From positions 11,119-18,732 of the forward strand of contig JALWAF010000168.1 of the NCBI GenBank assembly GCA_027016355.1: DNA of 7,614 nucleotides, given 5' to 3'. The translations under genes and the position numbers were made by a program. Every line of letters starts with the position of its first letter. The first letter of the stretch is position 1. The DNA comes from Candidatus Moraniibacteriota bacterium (lineage in GTDB: Bacteria; Patescibacteriota; Minisyncoccia; Moranbacterales; GCA-2747515). This document shows, in pieces, positions 4,861-7,614 of this stretch. The notes beneath the pieces are model-generated. The model had not been told where the DNA came from, did not search any database, and saw only the letters and a program-made list of their open reading frames with translations.

Positions 4861-7614
4861 TTATATTGTATCAGTATCCCCAGCTGTATCATCACCTTGT
4901 ATTGTATCCTCATCTTGCATTTCCTGTGAATTTTCATCTTCTAGATCATTATTTTTGATTGTTTTATCCTCTAAAATAAACCAATCAAATGATATTGGTT
5001 CTGTCACAGTATTTGCAACTGTTACATGAAAACCATTACCCTCGTCAATACCAGATATTGACATAGTTTGTGTAAAAACTCCTCCCTTTGGTGTTACAAA
5101 TATTTTACTATTATTTTTTACAGCTTTAGTTGGCACAAACACATCAAGTGTGCCCTCAGCAATCACATTCTCACCAACAATTGCGTTGTCTTCATTACCC
5201 GTAATTACAATATTTTTCGTCTCAAGTTGTCCAACTGTCATGATTCCTTCCAGTGTTAAATCACCAGCATCATTTGTATAAAGTAATTTATCTTCATCTA
5301 ACGCAACTAATATATTTGTCATATTTTGCTGCAATTCATCTATCGCACTTACATCAGACTGTAATTTATCTATTTTAGTTTTTAATGACTGTATGAGATT
5401 TGATTGTTCATTCGCATCTTTTTGCACTAATAAAATATCATCTTGTATTGTGCCTCCATCAACTATTGTTGAACTCAATAAATCAGATACGGTTGCCAAC
5501 TGAGTATCAACTGAATTTTGTAATTGTGTCAAGGTTTGGACATTGACATCTGTTTTAAGAACATTGGATTGGATAGTGGTGTTTTGTTCTTGGATAGCTT
5601 TAATTGTTACAGGGATAAGTTTATCATAGTCTATTCCCCATAATTCTTTTGTCTCATCTTGAGGTTTATTCACTGCTTCTGGAATAATATTGTATAACTC
5701 TTGGGCAATAAAACCTAAACTTTGACTGCCACCGTCTAATATTAGATTTCCATTATCATCCCAGTGAGATGAATTATGGATATATTGTTTTGGTTGTAAT
5801 TGTAATAGTTCACTTAAACCATAACCGAGAGTTTCTTGATTTGTTTTTACCCTGGTATCAGAATAAGTCGTCCAAGCATTGGCACGCCCTTGTCCATCAG
5901 CTGAAGCGGTGTTTGGGAGGGTAAGGCGGTAGGTTGGATCTACCAATCCCATACCAACATTTGCTCCCTTTATGGTTAATGGTCTATCGGTTGTCCATGT
6001 ATTACCGGATCCTCCATTCCATAGAAAATATAGTCTCCCTGAAGCATTGTGCATCCAATACATATCCCCATCATCACTATCCAACAATGCCAATTGTGCC
6101 GCTGTTCCGGTAATGCGTGTTTCTGTGCTAGTAATAGTACCTGAACTTATCTCTAATTTTGCATCCGGGGTTGTTGTTCCAATACCAACATTTCCGGCTT
6201 TTGAAATATACATATCAATATGTTGATGACCAATTACATCAACACTGTCATCAACTCCAGCAGAAATATAGGCCGCGCCATCCAATGCCCCAAAATCAAC
6301 TGTATCGGAAGTATCAGAAGTATCCATATTTCTAATACGCAAAGCTCGTGCCCAGCCACCGGTTGTATCCGTATCAATCCCTATTCCATAATCATATGTT
6401 CGTACATTTGTCATACTACTAACAGCAATGTCTAACCTATGTGATGGTGTGCTTGTCCCAATTCCCACATCACCACCAACGGTTGTTACCAAAGAATGAT
6501 TGCCTGTTCTATCAATAACGTCTAAAGCTAACTTAGAAGCCTCTGAGTTATCACGTGTGTTACTGTTAATAACCAATCCATTACCACTGCCATTTAAACT
6601 GGCGTTAACATACATCGTACCAAAATTATCTGTGCTGGCATTATTTACAACTAATCCATAATTTGGATCCGTTGTTGTGCCAATACCAATATTACCTGAT
6701 TTATATACACCAAAAACTTTTTTGATGCTTGGAGCAACAGGAGCACATTGTTGGTTTAAAGTTCCTCCGGAATTGGTAGTGGTTGGGCCGTTGTTGGTTG
6801 TGTTGAGTGAATTGATAGTGGTTGGGCCGTTGTTGGTTGTGTTGAGTGAATTGATAGTGGTTGGGCCGTTGTTAATAGTTGGACTGGAACAGGAGCCGGA
6901 CAATTCTCCGGAGGCGGTTAGTTTGACGATGTACATATCATTATTTCCTGCGCCGGAGCTGTCATTTGAATACCCGACCATAGCATAACCACCGTCGGAG
7001 GTTTGGATAATGGAGTTGGCATAATCACTATTCGTCCCTCCTAATAAAAGAGTACCGTTAGTGCCGAAGGAAGTGTCCAGAGAACCGGAGGCGGTTAATT
7101 TGACGATGTACATATCAGTACTTCCCGCGCCGGAGCTATCATTTGACCACCCAGCGATGGTATAGCCACCGTCGGAGGTTTGGATAATGGAGTTGGCCTC
7201 ATCATAATCCACCCCTCCCAACAAAAGAGTGCCGTTGGTGCCGAAGGAAGTGTCCAGAGAGCCGGAGGCGGTTAATTTGACGATGTACATATCAGTATTT
7301 CCTGCACTAGAGCTATCATATGAATACCCGACCATAGCATAACCACCGTCGGAGGTTTGGATAATGGAATTGGCTTCATCACTATTTGCCCCTCCCAATA
7401 AAAGAGTACCGTTAGTGCCGAAGGAAGTGTCCAGAGAGCCGGAGGCGGTTAATTTGACGATGTACATATCACGATTTCCCGCGCCGGAGCTATCATTTGA
7501 CCACCCGGCGATGGTATAGCCACCGTCGGAGGTTTGGATAATGGAGTTGGCCTCATCATAATCCACCCCTCCCAACAAAAGAGTACCGTTGGTGCCGAAG
7601 GAAGTGTCCAGAGA
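4861..7614 (-). CDS. Surface fibre-like repeat protein with S74 self-cleaving chaperone domain, 5' end outside window
   Basis: The frame is open to the window edge, giving at least 917 residues; the TTG at 7578 lies inside a repeat and is not a real start. From N to C there are four 59-residue delta-60/beta-propeller-like repeats (7614-6907), a Cys-flanked Asn/Thr/Pro linker repeat (6873-6757), and four GN[VI]G[IM]G fibre modules (6693-5947). Then come an S74 intramolecular chaperone domain (SDTRVK at 5862-5845, LGFIAQELYNIIPEAV, WGIDYDKLIPVTIKAIQEQN), a heptad-rich coiled coil (about 5600-5300), a small beta domain (SKIFVTPKGG to FDWFILED, about 5120-4965) and an Asp/Glu-rich tail. S74 domains help trimeric fibres fold and then cut themselves off. 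No signal peptide, membrane span or LPXTG anchor is visible, and the N-terminus is missing. It is probably a secreted or surface fibre (inference). The repeat end is far more GC-rich than the C-terminal end. No phage structural genes are nearby. It lies just upstream of the membrane protein gene at 4822-3635. Confidence 0.9.
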   Translation of the reverse strand, partial: SLDTSFGTNGTLLLGGVDYDEANSIIQTSDGGYTIAGWSNDSSGAGNRDMYIVKLTASGSLDTSFGTNGTLLLGGANSDEANSIIQTSDGGYAMVGYSYDSSSAGNTDMYIVKLTASGSLDTSFGTNGTLLLGGVDYDEANSIIQTSDGGYTIAGWSNDSSGAGSTDMYIVKLTASGSLDTSFGTNGTLLLGGTNSDYANSIIQTSDGGYAMVGYSNDSSGAGNNDMYIVKLTASGELSGSCSSPTINNGPTTINSLNTTNNGPTTINSLNTTNNGPTTTNSGGTLNQQCAPVAPSIKKVFGVYKSGNIGIGTTTDPNYGLVVNNASTDNFGTMYVNASLNGSGNGLVINSNTRDNSEASKLALDVIDRTGNHSLVTTVGGDVGIGTSTPSHRLDIAVSSMTNVRTYDYGIGIDTDTTGGWARALRIRNMDTSDTSDTVDFGALDGAAYISAGVDDSVDVIGHQHIDMYISKAGNVGIGTTTPDAKLEISSGTITSTETRITGTAAQLALLDSDDGDMYWMHNASGRLYFLWNGGSGNTWTTDRPLTIKGANVGMGLVDPTYRLTLPNTASADGQGRANAWTTYSDTRVKTNQETLGYGLSELLQLQPKQYIHNSSHWDDNGNLILDGGSQSLGFIAQELYNIIPEAVNKPQDETKELWGIDYDKLIPVTIKAIQEQNTTIQSNVLKTDVNVQTLTQLQNSVDTQLATVSDLLSSTIVDGGTIQDDILLVQKDANEQSNLIQSLKTKIDKLQSDVSAIDELQQNMTNILVALDEDKLLYTNDAGDLTLEGIMTVGQLETKNIVITGNEDNAIVGENVIAEGTLDVFVPTKAVKNNSKIFVTPKGGVFTQTMSISGIDEGNGFHVTVANTVTEPISFDWFILEDKTIKNNDLEDENSQEMQDEDTIQGDDTAGDTDTI
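5587..5862 (-). other. Peptidase S74 / intramolecular chaperone domain within the fibre gene
   Basis: YSDTRVKTN matches the conserved S74 start. The serine codon at 5862-5860 is the expected nucleophile, and the lysine five residues later (5847-5845) matches the Ser-Lys pair known from endosialidase tailspikes. The helical part follows with LGFIAQELYNIIPEAV and WGIDYDKLIPVTIKAIQEQN. Cleavage is expected between Tyr and Ser, leaving a 333-residue C-terminal fragment. About 240 of these residues lie beyond the S74 core itself. Confidence 0.88.
5947..6693 (-). repeat. Four degenerate GNVGIG fibre modules
   Basis: The motif N/D-[VI]-G-[IM]-G occurs at 6693-6679 (NIGIG), 6471-6457 (DVGIG), 6192-6178 (NVGIG) and 5961-5947 (NVGMG). 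In the last three it is followed by a Pro and then RLDIA, KLEIS or RLTLP. Spacing is 74, 93 and 77 residues, with non-repeated beta-rich inserts between. This pattern is common in trimeric fibre shafts upstream of S74 domains. The DNA copies are diverged, so this is an old module rather than a recent duplication. Confidence 0.75.
6757..6873 (-). repeat. 39-bp tandem repeat coding an Asn/Thr/Pro linker
   Basis: Three tandem units of 39 bases (6873-6835, 6834-6796, 6795-6757) each code for 13 residues. Two read NNGPTTINSLNTT and the third diverges as NNGPTTTNSGGTL. The anchor word GGTTGGGCCG on the plus strand recurs at 6781, 6820 and 6859. The stretch is bounded by cysteines (GSCSS before, NQQCAP after). 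It separates the propeller-like repeats from the fibre modules and is probably a flexible, possibly glycosylated spacer. Near-identity of the first two units makes it prone to copy-number change. Confidence 0.92.
6907..7614 (-). repeat. Four 177-bp delta-60/beta-propeller-like repeats in ABAB order, continuing past the window
   Basis: Units of exactly 177 bases (59 residues) lie at 7614-7438, 7437-7261, 7260-7084 and 7083-6907. The shared core runs SLDTSFGTNGTLLLGG, then EANSIIQTSDGGY, then DMYIVKLTASG. Units 1 and 3 have VDYDE and TIAGWSND; units 2 and 4 have NSD and AMVGYS, so the array alternates. By eye, units 1 and 3 differ at 6 bases and units 2 and 4 at 14, while neighbours 1 and 2 differ at 23. 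The window begins exactly at a unit boundary by this numbering, and the array probably continues upstream. SLDxSFGTxG is the delta-60 signature; the rest looks like a propeller blade. Confidence 0.95.

Noticed and set aside
375..5900. Alternative genetic code with UGA as glycine
   Set aside because: All genes are full length with the standard code, use GGN for glycine, and contain no in-frame UGA; visible stops are all TAA.
6677..6988. Plus-strand frame of 103 residues with internal repeats
   Set aside because: It mirrors the 39-bp linker repeat and propeller unit of the fibre gene; the repeat signal is fully explained by the minus-strand protein.
7576..7578. TTG as start codon of the fibre gene
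   Set aside because: It falls in the middle of a 59-residue repeat (the LLLGG stretch), and the frame stays open to the end of the window, so the true start is upstream and out of view.
6757..7614. Regular direct repeats as a possible CRISPR array
   Set aside because: Periods of 39 and 177 bases are multiples of three, have no unique spacers and keep one reading frame; they code for protein repeats.
4861..7614. Prophage tail-fibre locus
   Set aside because: The S74 domain is shared with phage tailspikes, but no capsid, terminase, tail, integrase or lysis gene is present, and the neighbours are housekeeping genes. Delta-60-like repeats suit a cellular surface protein better.

Overview
The window looks like a piece of an AT-rich bacterial chromosome, most likely from the Candidate Phyla Radiation (Patescibacteria, Parcubacteria-like). 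This placement is an inference. It rests on a very long surface protein with an S74 autoprotease domain and a coiled-coil/beta C-terminus of a kind I associate with CPR genomes. That gene lies next to a membrane protein with two carboxypeptidase-regulatory-like beta-sandwich domains. Tight spacing, no visible Shine-Dalgarno sequences and single-copy housekeeping genes fit the same picture. The reading frames contain no in-frame UGA and every visible stop is TAA, so nothing points to the UGA=Gly code of Gracilibacteria or Absconditabacteria.

All five genes are on the minus strand, so transcription runs from high to low coordinates. From upstream to downstream they are as follows. (1) 7614-4861 is a surface fibre-like protein whose N-terminus lies outside the window. 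It has four 59-residue delta-60/propeller-like repeats, a three-copy 13-residue Asn/Thr linker, four GNVGIG-type fibre modules, an S74 chaperone/autoprotease with an intact Ser-Lys pair, a coiled coil, a small beta domain and an acidic tail. (2) 4822-3635 is a membrane protein with a Thr-rich segment, several membrane spans and two carboxypeptidase-regulatory-like domains; it starts 38 bases after gene 1 stops. (3) 3542-2445 is dnaJ, preceded by a clear CIRCE operator (HrcA site) at 3593-3619. (4) 2346-643 is argS. (5) 624-1 is the N-terminal half of a family 4 glycosyltransferase, 18 bases after argS.

The window probably holds three transcription units. The two envelope genes form one, and the CIRCE inverted repeat sits 15 bases past their end, followed by T runs, so it may also act as their terminator. 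dnaJ is a single-gene heat-shock unit under CIRCE that ends at a GC-rich hairpin (2404-2422). argS and the glycosyltransferase form the third, with a possible promoter in the short gap after that hairpin. No RNA genes, insertion sequences or CRISPR arrays were seen, and no gene-free stretch exceeds about 100 bases.

The part most worth a second look is the envelope pair. The fibre gene has an ABAB higher-order repeat that points to recent duplication, a sharp GC change along its length, and an S74 domain that is not at the C-terminus, so self-cleavage would release a 333-residue piece.
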